Numbered from the stretch's first letter, positions 50,564 through 60,113 are shown. The stretch: 64,000 nt of DNA from CAYFZR01 sp046760505 [NCBI: Candidatus Hydrothermarchaeota archaeon] (GCA_046760505.1 JBHIEG010000001.1:1-64000); one strand, 5' to 3'. Notes: generated by a model from the letters alone, not told the origin. Numbers and translations: made by a program.

Positions 50564-50658
50564 AAAACCACCTCGGATTTTAATCCAGCATTCTTTATTA
50601 TTAAACTTTTTGAGGGATTGGATGGTTTTTTAAAGGGAACAAGGTATCTCGGATAATC

Positions 50659-51621
50659 TTAAGCACCGATCAATTTCATTATCTCAGCGGCAATTCTCTT
50701 CGAATCATGCCTTATCAAGATTTTTTTGCTCATAACATCCGCTTCTACAACTTCTTTTATTCCTAGATCATGTATTTCTTGGACATTGTATTTTACCGGG
50801 TAGGCTTTTTCCTTGGCGTATTCTTTTAATACTTCATCTGGGGCTTTTCCTGAGTTGACTATGACTGAATCAATTACTCCTTTTCCTAAATATCTTTCAA
50901 TCGTTTTTATATGATCTGTAGCTGTATAATCGTTTGTTTCTCCGTATTTTGTCATGAGATTGCATACATAAATTTTCTTTGCCTTAGAAAGTCTTATTGC
51001 ATCTGAAACGCCTTCTACCAAAAGGTTTGGGACAATGCTTGTGTATAAATCTCCAGGTCCTATAACAATGGAATCCGCATTTTTTATGGCTTCCAAGGTG
51101 TCTTTGTATGCTCTTGCTTTAGGATCCAAGTAAACTTCTACGATTTTTAAATCTGGATTGTGTTTCGGTATATCTATATTTGCTTCGCCCCTGATTATAC
51201 TTCCATCTTCCAGTACGGCGCATAAATCAACTTTATCTAGGGTAACAGGAAGTACTCTCCCTCTAATCTTTAAGATTTTGCTTGTTTCTTTAATGGATTG
51301 TTCATCGCTCCCCGTGATATCGGTCAATGCTGTTAAGAATAAGTTGCCAAAGCTTCGACCTTCCAAAGACCCCTTCGAAAATCTGTACTGGAATAGCTTT
51401 TTCATAAGTTCTGTTTCCTCTGACAATGCCACCAAGCATCTTCTCAAATCTCCTGGAGGCAAAACTCCATATTCATCCCTTAATCTTCCTGTATCTCCTC
51501 CACTATCCATTGTCGTTACAACAGCGGTAATGCTACATAAACCCTCTTTTGCATACTCTTTTAATCCTTTTAGCACCGTATAACTTCCTGTTCCACCACC
51601 AATCACTACTATGTTTTTCAT
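50659..51621 (-). CDS. YvcK/CofD-family protein (gluconeogenesis factor-like)
   Basis: MKNIVVIGGGTGSYTVLKGL and TTMDSGGDTGRLRDEYGVLPPGDLRRCLVAL are the YvcK nucleotide-binding motifs; VIGPGDLYTSIVPNLLVEGV and KIYVCNLMTKYGETNDYTATDHI continue it. Bacterial YvcK binds UDP-GlcNAc and affects cell-wall and carbon metabolism; the related CofD makes coenzyme F420-0. The sequence is closer to the YvcK branch. ATG at 51621 follows AGAGG; GTG at 51636 would add five residues. It is divergent from mre11. Confidence 0.85.
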   Translation of the reverse strand: MKNIVVIGGGTGSYTVLKGLKEYAKEGLCSITAVVTTMDSGGDTGRLRDEYGVLPPGDLRRCLVALSEETELMKKLFQYRFSKGSLEGRSFGNLFLTALTDITGSDEQSIKETSKILKIRGRVLPVTLDKVDLCAVLEDGSIIRGEANIDIPKHNPDLKIVEVYLDPKARAYKDTLEAIKNADSIVIGPGDLYTSIVPNLLVEGVSDAIRLSKAKKIYVCNLMTKYGETNDYTATDHIKTIERYLGKGVIDSVIVNSGKAPDEVLKEYAKEKAYPVKYNVQEIHDLGIKEVVEADVMSKKILIRHDSKRIAAEIMKLIGA

Positions 51622-51752
51622 TTTTCCTCTATTCACTATTCATTTTCAGATTAATCAGATTTACGGTGAAAAATTCGTGTCCAAAAAATAGATATGTCAT
51701 TCACCACATTCAACTTGCGGGTGAACAATATCTAAAGATTGGGGGGTCAAAA

Positions 51753-53090
51753 ATGATCAAGCTCGCTGTTTTTTCAGATTCACATCTCGGAGCAGGTCTG
51801 ACTGACTTTAGTGAAAGAAGAAATGATATAGTAAAGGGTTTCAGAGTTTTTTCAGAAAAAATAGGAGAATCAAACCCAGATGGATTAATATTCACAGGTG
51901 ATCTATTCCATGAGGTTTATCCGAGAAAACCTTCTCACTTCAACTTCGCAATTCGGGAGTTTACATGGCTGGGGGAAAAACTCTCAGATAAATGCACGGT
52001 AACATCTGTACATGAGAATAAAAAAGTTCCCCCTCTTTTCATGATTCATGGAAATCACGATGGAACAAGAGATCCAGATAGCCCGGCAAAATACTCAAGT
52101 ATTCTCGAACTATTTGAGATTTTTCAAATTGCTAACTACACAGATCTTTATGTAACAGAAGAAATTACCGAACCCAAGATTTTTTTGATGGAAGATAAGG
52201 ATGTAAAATTAGGCATTCAGGGATTTGGATACAGACATCCCAATGTGGCCAGGAATCTGTTGAAAGAATTTACTCCAATGGATGATGTGGACTATAATTT
52301 ACTTCTGATGCATCAAACCATAGAGGGATTGCAAACACCTACAACGCCTATTCAAGGACTACTTCAAGAAGAAATCGTCGAACTAGGATTTGACGTAATA
52401 ATAGATGGACACATCCATAGGCCACTAGATCCTGTTCCTAAGATTCGAGATACCTTAATAATCCTCCCAGGTAGCACGGAAAGAATTGATTCAGGAGAAA
52501 TAGGTGAGAAGAAGGGTTATTTCATTTTAGAATTTGGTAAAAATGGAATAAACACGATATTCAAAGAAATAGATCTAGACTCTGAAGTTCGAAGACTACA
52601 TAGGATAAGGGTGAATATAGCAGATTTTGTTGGTAGAGAGATACTTGATGAAGCCATAAAAGAGGTCAAATCAAAGTTAAAAGATCCATTAAATGCGTAT
52701 GTAGTGATAGATTTACTGGGAAAAGTGAGAGAATCTGTTTCTCCAGAAATAAGATCCAGCATTGCTAATGCAGTAGAAAAGATGGGTGTTGCTCATGTGG
52801 TAATACGGGATAAGACTAAGGCGAAAACTTTGCCTTTGCTTAGTGTTGGGGAGTCTAAAACAATAGAGATAGGGGAAGACTTATTCAAAAAACTATTAGA
52901 AGAAAAACCACTTAAAACCAAGGATAAAAAGCCAATAAGAGATGAAGAAATCATAAAAAAACTAGCAGGCTTAACTTACAAAGTCTTTGAAGCCTCCAAA
53001 AGCGATAATGAGGAAGAAACGAAGAAACTCTTTACTGAAGATCTCAGAAAAATCGTGAAGGACCTAAAAGAAAGGGAGGAGCATTCATGA
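51753..53090 (+). CDS. mre11: DNA double-strand-break repair nuclease Mre11
   Basis: MIKLAVFSDSHLGAGLTDFS begins the calcineurin-like phosphoesterase domain, followed by GLIFTGDLFHEVYPR, FMIHGNHDGTRD, LLLMHQTIEG and VIIDGHIHRPL, the metal-binding motifs of Mre11. A capping domain and helical Rad50-binding tail follow (445 residues). ATG at 51753 has a GGGGGG Shine-Dalgarno-like run 7 nt upstream; a longer ORF start at 51549 is rejected. It overlaps rad50 by 4 bp, the standard archaeal operon. It processes DNA ends with Rad50. Confidence 0.95.
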   Translation: MIKLAVFSDSHLGAGLTDFSERRNDIVKGFRVFSEKIGESNPDGLIFTGDLFHEVYPRKPSHFNFAIREFTWLGEKLSDKCTVTSVHENKKVPPLFMIHGNHDGTRDPDSPAKYSSILELFEIFQIANYTDLYVTEEITEPKIFLMEDKDVKLGIQGFGYRHPNVARNLLKEFTPMDDVDYNLLLMHQTIEGLQTPTTPIQGLLQEEIVELGFDVIIDGHIHRPLDPVPKIRDTLIILPGSTERIDSGEIGEKKGYFILEFGKNGINTIFKEIDLDSEVRRLHRIRVNIADFVGREILDEAIKEVKSKLKDPLNAYVVIDLLGKVRESVSPEIRSSIANAVEKMGVAHVVIRDKTKAKTLPLLSVGESKTIEIGEDLFKKLLEEKPLKTKDKKPIRDEEIIKKLAGLTYKVFEASKSDNEEETKKLFTEDLRKIVKDLKEREEHS

Positions 53091-55321
53091 TCATCAAGGA
53101 GGTAAACGCAATAAATATAAAGACTCATACTGCAAACACTCCTCCTATAAAATTTCAAAGAGGGTTAAACGTTCTTTTAGGAAGAGTTGGCTCTGGGAAG
53201 AGTACCATCCTCGATTCCATCATGTTTGGATTGTACGGATGGAGGGGGATTAAATTTAAGAATCTAATTACGAAGGGTAAGTCTGATTTTAGAATAGAAA
53301 TAATATTTGAGCATGAGGGAAAAGATTACAGGGTTGTTAGAGGGGAAGAAGACTATCTCGAGCTTTTGGATAACGGTTATCGGATTGCAAGCGGACACAG
53401 GAAAGTTACCGAGGAAATAGAGAGAATCGTTGGTATTTCCAGAGATCAGTTCCAAAATCTTTTTTACGCGACTCAGGGGGAGATAGCAAGACTGATAACA
53501 GGCTCTCCTGAAGAGAGACAGAAGATAATAGACCGTTTGTTGGGATTGGAGTCTTTGAGAGAAGCATATGATTGGTTAAAAGAGCCAGCGAAAGCCAATC
53601 AGGATGATTTAAATAAATTAAAGGAGGAAATTGCCAGACTTGATGGAAGGCTCCAAGGTAGATCGCTTGAACAACTAGAAGAGGAGAAAAGAGAAAAAGA
53701 GAAATTGGTAGAAGATTTTGCCTCCCAAATCGAGGAACTGGAGGATAAAATAAAGAAAATAGAAGAATCTTTATCGAGTATCAAAGAGAAGGTAAAAGAA
53801 TGCGAAGAGTTTAAAGAGGAAATAGAAAAACTAAACAAGAAAATAGAGCAAATAAACATAGAAATTAACGTTTTAAGAGAAGAACTATCAAGATTGGATC
53901 CTGCTAGCATTAAGAAAGAAATTGAACACCTAAAAAATGATTTGGAAAAACTAGAAGGTAAGATAGAAAGGTTAAGCGATGAGGAAAAATTTTTGATCCG
54001 TGAGAGAGATCACAGTATAGTGGTTCTTGAGGGTTCTTTTTCCCAAATAAAAGAAGAACTAGATACCGAAATTAAAAATATTCGGGAAGAATATGAATAT
54101 ATGAAGGGTCAAATGGATGAAAAGAGAGGTGAGGCAAAAAAAATAGTAAAGCAGAAAAAAGAGCTAGAAAAATTAGAGGCTGGTCCAGATGCTCTTTGTC
54201 CTTTGTGCAGAAGGCCCCTCACCGAAGAACACAAGAAAAAAGTCATAGAAGAACTAGAACTAGAATTGGACAAACTAAAAGCAAAGATCAATGTTTTTGA
54301 GGAAGAAGTTAAGGAAAAAAGCAATATTTTAAAAGAAAAAGAGAATACAAAGAAAGAAAGGGAAGAATCGATTAGGAAAGAGATTAAGGAGAAATACGAT
54401 GAATATGAAGCTAAACTAAATTCTGTGAGAGAGGATTTGAGAAAACTCAGAGATCTGTATTCCAGCAAAAAGACGAGAAAAGATGAGCTAGAAAAAAAGT
54501 TAGAAGAGACTACAGCACGCAAACAAGAATATGTTAGTAAAATAAAGGAATATGAACTTGAAAAAAATCATATCTCACTAGAACTTAATGGAGTGATAAG
54601 AGATTCAATAAGTAGACTTGGAATTGAAGGACTCAGTCCCATCGAAGAGTTGACTCAACTAAAACAGAATTTTGAAGAGGAAAGATCTAAACTAACCTCC
54701 GATAAAGAAAACTTGAGTGTACTCAAAACAAAAATAGAAAGCGATCTCAAGGTATTGAACAGGGAGATCGAAGAACTAAAGAGTTTAATCGAGGATGCAA
54801 AGGCAAAAGAAGAGAAGAAAAAAGATTTAGATGTAGTTGAAGAAGCCAACCATTTAGCAGGGGATATAAGAGAAAAATTTAAGGAAGCAAGAGAACTCAT
54901 CCGTGTAGAAAGCCTTAAAGTCCTTCAAGCACAACTTGAAGACCTTTTCTTGGGAGACAACAGACTATACGTTCATGGAGATTTTCATAAGGTAAATCTC
55001 AAAGAAAACTATGAAATAACTGTAGAGAATCCCTACGGGGAGATTTCCATAGATACTTTATCAGGAGGTCAAAAAGCCATTGTCAGTCTAGCATTTAGAT
55101 TTGCGGTCGCGAAAGCTCTTGCAAAAAACTTCGAGACTTGGCTGGTGGACGAGCCTACAGAAAGTCTGGGAGACGAAGACGTAGACCAATTGGCTAACGT
55201 TTTGGCTTATATACAAGAGATTCCTCAGATCATAGTGGCTACACATCATCCTGAACTGGCAAGAAACGCTCACGCAATAAGAGTTTATATCGAAAATGGC
55301 GAGACTAAGATCGAGTATTGA
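53087..55321 (+). CDS. rad50: DNA double-strand-break repair ATPase Rad50
   Basis: The N-terminal lobe has Walker A GRVGSGKSTILDSIMFGLYG and Q-loop region FYATQGEIARLI. Long antiparallel coiled coils (residues ~175-360 and ~385-600) flank the zinc hook CPLCRRPL (Cys 371 and 374). The C-terminal lobe has the signature LSGGQKAIVSLAFRFA, Walker B TWLVDEPTESLG and ATHHPELA. The length of 744 residues is on the short side for archaeal Rad50. ATGA overlap with mre11. Its last 17 bp overlap a convergent nuclease-helicase gene. Confidence 0.96.
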   Translation: MIIKEVNAINIKTHTANTPPIKFQRGLNVLLGRVGSGKSTILDSIMFGLYGWRGIKFKNLITKGKSDFRIEIIFEHEGKDYRVVRGEEDYLELLDNGYRIASGHRKVTEEIERIVGISRDQFQNLFYATQGEIARLITGSPEERQKIIDRLLGLESLREAYDWLKEPAKANQDDLNKLKEEIARLDGRLQGRSLEQLEEEKREKEKLVEDFASQIEELEDKIKKIEESLSSIKEKVKECEEFKEEIEKLNKKIEQINIEINVLREELSRLDPASIKKEIEHLKNDLEKLEGKIERLSDEEKFLIRERDHSIVVLEGSFSQIKEELDTEIKNIREEYEYMKGQMDEKRGEAKKIVKQKKELEKLEAGPDALCPLCRRPLTEEHKKKVIEELELELDKLKAKINVFEEEVKEKSNILKEKENTKKEREESIRKEIKEKYDEYEAKLNSVREDLRKLRDLYSSKKTRKDELEKKLEETTARKQEYVSKIKEYELEKNHISLELNGVIRDSISRLGIEGLSPIEELTQLKQNFEEERSKLTSDKENLSVLKTKIESDLKVLNREIEELKSLIEDAKAKEEKKKDLDVVEEANHLAGDIREKFKEARELIRVESLKVLQAQLEDLFLGDNRLYVHGDFHKVNLKENYEITVENPYGEISIDTLSGGQKAIVSLAFRFAVAKALAKNFETWLVDEPTESLGDEDVDQLANVLAYIQEIPQIIVATHHPELARNAHAIRVYIENGETKIEY

Positions 55322-58300
55322 ATTTGATTTTTTTAGATACGTCTCTAGGTTTAATAACTTCCCCCCTTTGCTTCGATACTGTTTTCACACTTATGTAGGT
55401 CCCCAGTCTCTTAGCCTCATTTATGTATCCCAAAAGCGCGTTTTTGGCGCCTATTTGATCTCCTACTTTTTCCAGGGTAGTGGAGTCCCCTATAACAATT
55501 AATTTCTTCTTGCACCTAGACATTGCCACATTCAATCTTCTTAAATCTCCTAAGAAACCTATTTCACCCTCGTCGTTACTACGAACAAGAGAGAGAAGCA
55601 CTATATCGTGTTCTCTTCCTTGGTAAGAATCTATGGTTCCTGATCTTATTTCCCTCTTTAAGTAGGTTTTTATCCAGTTATTCTGCCTTTGATACGGTGT
55701 TAAGAGCAATATATCATCGGTTGCATGTCTTAATAAATCTATGATAGAGGCTGCGATTACAGCCTCTAGAGGGTTGGATTTGCTATAATCACCTGATTCT
55801 CGACAAGAACCTAAAGTATCGATGAAAATTAAGGTATTTTTAGGATCAGAACATAATTTCAAGATTTTTGGTGTTATTTCAGCCTTTAAATCCATTTCTT
55901 TCAGGATTTCGTTGTACTTGCTTGCTATTCCTTCAAGATCTATGTTCAAAATCTCTTTGTGATGGTGGTTTTCTTTTGGTCCTGGATCGTTTTTTAACTT
56001 CGAATCGTAAAAATATTTTGAGAGATATTCTCCAACTTCATGGGGACATCTGTACTGAACGTCTAACATTCTGTAGGGGTGGTATGATTTTTTCTTTTCC
56101 AAGTGTTCAATTACCTGATCAAACCAAGATCTCATAAGCCTCTTAGCATCTTTATCCTCCAAAACAGGCTCCAATTGTTTATGATCTCCAATTAAAATCC
56201 ACTTTTTAGCAAAAATTCCAGGTATTATGGCTGTTGGTAAAATACATTGGGTGGCTTCATCTAAGAAGAGAACATCAAAAGGTTGTTGAGAGAAGTGAGG
56301 ATAATCTTTTTCATGAGGGAACTCTGCAAAGGCAGAGTAAAATGCGTCGCTGAAGGCTGATACAATTGTGACTCCCACAAGATCTGCTTCTTTCAGTTTT
56401 TTTATTTCTTCCAGATTTTCTTCTAAGGTGTCTATTATTTCTACTCCTTTTAGGTGTCTTACTGCTTCCGGTTTTCCAACCCTGACTATTCTAGCACTGA
56501 TTTTTTTCTCATTCATCAGTTCAACTATCTTCTCTAGCGCATTATCAACCGCATTGTTGGTAAAAGAGGCAATTAAGACTTTTTTACCTTTTTTTAAAAG
56601 TTCTAGTGAGGCATAGGCGATTACAGTTGTTTTTCCTGAGCCAAAAGGACCATGAACGACTCCGTACTCTGATTCCATCATAAATCCCACTGCCTGCTCT
56701 TGACTTGGATTTAAACCAATTTTTGTATCTTTTTTTATGGAAATAGCCTTTGAAGGGTTTTTCAATAACTCTTTAAACCTCAAAAAGTGATTTCTTGTTT
56801 CTTCGTTGATCGAAAACAATTCTGGTGCCTCGAGGATGGAGAGCGCAAACTTAGATCTCCTTGAAAGATCTATGAATGAGCCATCGATTCTAAGATTTTT
56901 CCTGTTGGTAATAACAGGAGATGGCTTTTCTAGGAAGCGAACTCTAATCGAATAGGGTTTTATATCCTCGATTAGAGCACTGCACCAACCATGACGTGGA
57001 TTGAATCCTGAAATACGAATGTAAGCTCCATTGAAGAAATAAGGTGTTCTTTTCGTGGGTTTGTCTGATTTTAAAATACCTAGATCATGATGTACTGACT
57101 CTAAATATAAATTCGAGAGGGTAGTACCCTGAAATTCTAGCTCAGCTAAGGGTAATTCGCCCAGATTAATCAACCTTTTGAGCTGAGTCTCTTGTTCGAA
57201 ATCGATTCCGTTGCGCATTTTAGAAAATTCTTTTTCAAGAGTAAGACGGTTCATGTTGGAGCAAATAACCTCTTTCTGACATTCTTCGCATTTTTTGCTC
57301 TCTGGTTCATAAACGTTTATCGGAGGATTGTTAGCGGTTGACCAGTAAATGTATTCATCCCTGTTCCACAATAATTTCTTTAAGAAAATCTCTTTTTCTT
57401 CTTCTTTTACGGTATATTTCTCTATAAGGCTTCCATCTCTCAAATCAAATGCAAACAAATGAGCTTGGGACTCAGTTAAACCTATAGCATCTTCCATCAA
57501 AACTCTGTAGGCGTTCGCCTGTGTACTTCCCCTGAATACAGCTGGGCTTAGAAAATCCTTGTAATTTTCAACATTTTCCGTAAACTTCTGTTCTACGACT
57601 CTCCCTGTTTTTTTCTTACCTTTGTACTTTACGGCTATTGCATCCGCCCTTCCTATGAACCCAAATCTTGGGCTCATCAACGAATACTCTGACCAGGTAT
57701 AGGATTCCGGATCTCCTTCTGATATCCAGCAAAAAAGATCGTATGCTGTATCTGCATAACTATTTAATCGTGTTAGTGCATTTTTTATTAATTCTTTCGT
57801 TTTGATCCTTTGAGAATGCCTTTCTATCTCTGCATTGGCTTTCTTTAATCCTACATCTATGGCTTCTTCGATATTTTTTCCAGATTTAAATTCTTCCCAT
57901 GTAGCATTCCAGAATTCTTGAAAAATCATGTGGTTAATTCTACCAAGAATCTGCTTTTCTGTAGGCTTAAATTGGATTCCAAATCTTTGGGTTAAAAATA
58001 TTTCCATTGGACAAAAAAACAGAGCAGAATCAACGTTAACCAATCTGTCTAGGGCAATGGTAATCGGAGGACCGTTTCTCCAGAATCCATATCTGTCTTT
58101 GCGAGGTATTTGCCATTTGAACCATTCGTTAGGCTCTGGGGTCCTATGAAACAATAATCTCGTTCCGATGCGTAGTATCTTTCGATCATAGAATTCAATG
58201 AGACTCGGATAGGTTCCATCATAATCATCTGGTTGTGAAAAAAATACGGGAATTTTATCCTTGTTCTCAAGTTCAAGAAGAACTCTGATGTAAGGGTTTC

Positions 58301-58358
58301 CGTTTCTATCTACTTCTCTAACGGCTTGTAGGATAGTTCCTATGATGCCAAAAACCAT
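55305..58358 (-). CDS. Dna2-like Fe-S nuclease and superfamily 1 helicase, 1017 aa
   Basis: Residues ~105-365 are a Cas4/RecB-type nuclease: FFCPMEIFLTQRFG supplies one Cys, GRADAIAVK the Asp, VVEQKF the E-x-K, and CEECQKEVIC (near 355) the remaining cysteines of a [4Fe-4S] site. Residues ~530-1000 are an SF1 helicase with Walker A HGPFGSGKTTVIAYA (near 570), DVLFLDEATQCILPTA, IGDHKQLEPV, VQYRCPHEVGEYL and SYQGREHDIVLLSLVRS. This order matches Dna2. It probably acts in DNA end resection or replication, plausibly with Mre11-Rad50, whose operon converges on it. No HerA or NurA gene adjoins. Confidence 0.9.
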   Translation of the reverse strand: MVFGIIGTILQAVREVDRNGNPYIRVLLELENKDKIPVFFSQPDDYDGTYPSLIEFYDRKILRIGTRLLFHRTPEPNEWFKWQIPRKDRYGFWRNGPPITIALDRLVNVDSALFFCPMEIFLTQRFGIQFKPTEKQILGRINHMIFQEFWNATWEEFKSGKNIEEAIDVGLKKANAEIERHSQRIKTKELIKNALTRLNSYADTAYDLFCWISEGDPESYTWSEYSLMSPRFGFIGRADAIAVKYKGKKKTGRVVEQKFTENVENYKDFLSPAVFRGSTQANAYRVLMEDAIGLTESQAHLFAFDLRDGSLIEKYTVKEEEKEIFLKKLLWNRDEYIYWSTANNPPINVYEPESKKCEECQKEVICSNMNRLTLEKEFSKMRNGIDFEQETQLKRLINLGELPLAELEFQGTTLSNLYLESVHHDLGILKSDKPTKRTPYFFNGAYIRISGFNPRHGWCSALIEDIKPYSIRVRFLEKPSPVITNRKNLRIDGSFIDLSRRSKFALSILEAPELFSINEETRNHFLRFKELLKNPSKAISIKKDTKIGLNPSQEQAVGFMMESEYGVVHGPFGSGKTTVIAYASLELLKKGKKVLIASFTNNAVDNALEKIVELMNEKKISARIVRVGKPEAVRHLKGVEIIDTLEENLEEIKKLKEADLVGVTIVSAFSDAFYSAFAEFPHEKDYPHFSQQPFDVLFLDEATQCILPTAIIPGIFAKKWILIGDHKQLEPVLEDKDAKRLMRSWFDQVIEHLEKKKSYHPYRMLDVQYRCPHEVGEYLSKYFYDSKLKNDPGPKENHHHKEILNIDLEGIASKYNEILKEMDLKAEITPKILKLCSDPKNTLIFIDTLGSCRESGDYSKSNPLEAVIAASIIDLLRHATDDILLLTPYQRQNNWIKTYLKREIRSGTIDSYQGREHDIVLLSLVRSNDEGEIGFLGDLRRLNVAMSRCKKKLIVIGDSTTLEKVGDQIGAKNALLGYINEAKRLGTYISVKTVSKQRGEVIKPRDVSKKIKFNTRS

Positions 58359-58475
58359 GAAAAGCCCCTAACCTTTTTTAGAAAAATGCCTTATTAATGT
58401 TGGGATCGTATCTTTCAATACCTACCTTATACCAATATTATACAATATTTGTGCTATAAAATGCCCATCTTGACT

Positions 58476-58736
58476 TTATTTTATAATTTTTCCGGTTCTC
58501 GGATCGATCCAGAAATAATGATATTTAATTGGTTCTCTTGGCGGTGGTAGGTCGGAATTCCATTTATCAGATTTTGCCTTGAAAACGCGATCTAGGGTGA
58601 AAAATTCGTGTTCCCATATTCTTAACTTACTTCGCTCCTCCTCGCTTAAACAAAAGACCCTTATTTTCTTACCCTTGGGTAACCTTGATAAGTCGATATC
58701 GTGTTTATACCCGCACTCAGGGCATTCTATAATCAT
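58476..58736 (-). CDS. Small zinc-ribbon-type protein, 86 aa
   Basis: MIIECPECGYKHDIDLSRLP provides one CxxC knuckle; a further Cys (VFCLSEEE) is present, so the metal site may be incomplete. The remainder is charged (FFTLDRVFKAKSDKWNSDLP) and ends HYFWIDPRTGKIIK. ATG start with no clear Shine-Dalgarno site beyond AAGGTGATACC (58735-58745), which is good. Family not recognised. It follows the 90-aa membrane gene on the same strand by 32 bp. Confidence 0.6.
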   Translation of the reverse strand: MIIECPECGYKHDIDLSRLPKGKKIRVFCLSEEERSKLRIWEHEFFTLDRVFKAKSDKWNSDLPPPREPIKYHYFWIDPRTGKIIK

Positions 58737-58768
58737 GGTATCACCTTCTCTTAGATTTTAAAAACGCT

Positions 58769-59041
58769 TTAGTAAATCAGAGCGTATTTGTGAGTTAAAA
58801 ACGTCGAAATTATCGTTATCATGGTGGTTAGGGCAAAGGATACATGAATCCTTCTGATTATCCTTTCATTTGATATCAGGAGAGAAAAACCTGAAATCGA
58901 AAGCACGGAAAATCCAACCAGACTAAGATAGGCAAAGAGATGATGCCAGTCTACTGGCCTAGGCTTTTGATAGTAGAGTGCCCAGATGAAGAGAATACTT
59001 ATTAAATAAGTTAGAACAGTAATTGCAAGGGTTTTCTTCAT
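58769..59041 (-). CDS. Small membrane protein, three TM helices, beside SagB-type gene
   Basis: The 90-residue protein has TM segments at ~5-23 (AITVLTYLISILFIWALYY), ~36-56 (FAYLSLVGFSVLSISGFSLLI) and ~66-88 (VSFALTTMITIISTFLTHKY). It begins 4 bp after the SagB-type nitroreductase and is co-transcribed with it. No family recognised; it may help anchor or supply electrons to the nitroreductase, which is an inference from position only. Confidence 0.6.
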   Translation of the reverse strand: MKKTLAITVLTYLISILFIWALYYQKPRPVDWHHLFAYLSLVGFSVLSISGFSLLISNERIIRRIHVSFALTTMITIISTFLTHKYALIY

Positions 59042-59045
59042 ATCA

Positions 59046-59723
59046 TCACCTCTTATGCCCTACAGGCATTATATAGATGGGTTTATGATCTGATGGAAGT
59101 TTGAGGACTTCTTGGACTTCATCATCGTAAAAAGCTCCAACTACCGTTGTTCCTAAGTTTAAAGAAACGCATTGAAGGTATATATTCTGGGCAACATGTC
59201 CTGCTTCCATGTAAACATATCTTTCTCCTCTCTCACCATATTTCCTCTTCGTCCTTTCGAATACAGCTGTGATTATAATGTCGACGGGGGCCTCTCTAAC
59301 CCATTCCTGATCTAAAGCTGCTTTTGAAAGGTTTTTTCTAACATCTCCAGCGTATTTTTGCTCCAACGAATGAGTCCAAGGATCGTAGTGATATATTCCT
59401 TCTTTCGTTACTACGTATATTTCCATAGGGTAAAGAGCTCCAGCCGAGGGTGCAGTTCTGAATCCTTTTGGTCTGTACGTTATTCCTTGAGCCGCCCAGA
59501 GAATCTGTGAAATTTCCTCTAAACTGAGATTCTTCTCACTGTATTCTCTTATGGATCTTCTCTCAAGGATTGCTTCCTCTACAGATTTATTGCTTGTATA
59601 ACGAGGCTCAGGAAGCATGATTATCTTGTCTACTTCTTTTAATTCTCTCTTTTCAGTTATGCAGAGGCTTGTGGGCAGAATTAAGATGATTGAAAGGCAT
59701 ATTGCATTTATATTTCGATACAT
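59046..59723 (-). CDS. SagB-type nitroreductase-family oxidoreductase with signal peptide
   Basis: A hydrophobic N terminus (INAICLSIILILPTSLC) marks export or membrane anchoring. The FMN-dependent domain has ILERRSIREYSEKNLSLEEISQILWAAQG, RTAPSAGALYPMEIYVV, EAGHVAQNIYLQCVSLNLGTT and YIMPVGHKR, the SagB/ThcOx pattern. SagB-like oxidases usually aromatise azolines in peptides inside the cell; an exported form without cyclodehydratase partners implies a different redox role. It precedes the 90-aa membrane gene. Confidence 0.88.
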   Translation of the reverse strand: MYRNINAICLSIILILPTSLCITEKRELKEVDKIIMLPEPRYTSNKSVEEAILERRSIREYSEKNLSLEEISQILWAAQGITYRPKGFRTAPSAGALYPMEIYVVTKEGIYHYDPWTHSLEQKYAGDVRKNLSKAALDQEWVREAPVDIIITAVFERTKRKYGERGERYVYMEAGHVAQNIYLQCVSLNLGTTVVGAFYDDEVQEVLKLPSDHKPIYIMPVGHKR

Positions 59724-59815
59724 TTTCCAATCTAATGAAGTTATTCGGTTTATCGATAAAAGTGTTTCTTTGTTAGGAAATTTGAATCTTTAAGATCACT
59801 CCTTGGAAAAGATCT

Positions 59816-60019
59816 CTACTGCTTTTTCAACGGAAGACACTCTCTCAGTACATTCGTATCATGAACCCTCTCGAAGTATTCTTTCAGCCCTTCAGGCGTC
59901 TTCAGGTTCAGGCCAGTAAGTTGCCTACAGTTCACGTAACCAAACCTATCCTTGAATGCAGTTAAAAATTCATCGACCATATCGGTTGAGGATCTTCTTC
60001 TATGCTTGTTCTCCCACTC
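59816..60019 (-). pseudogene. Remnant of a C_GCAxxG_C_C family redox protein
   Basis: The minus-strand frame encodes EWENKHRRRSSTDMVDEFLT, then AFKDRFGYVNCRQLTGLNLK and TPEGLKEYFERVHDTNVLRE. The FGxVNCRxLTGLxLxTPEG segment is the C-terminal portion of the C_GCAxxG_C_C family. The preceding GCAxxG redox half is missing, and an in-frame TAG lies at 60020-60022. The final Cys motif is also altered (RECLPLKKQ). It is therefore a truncated, decayed gene. The remainder of 59724-60113 holds nothing recognisable. Confidence 0.6.
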
Positions 60020-60113
60020 CTACTTTTGCACTAAACACACAACCAGAAATCTAAACGGTCTTTGCTTTAATTTGTTCACAGGACCGATCTAGAGAAAAAG
60101 TATATTGAGAGAT

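Noticed and set aside
59046-59723. SagB lipoprotein (Cys after TSL)
   Set aside because: The residues before the Cys do not form a good lipobox; simple signal or membrane anchor is more likely.
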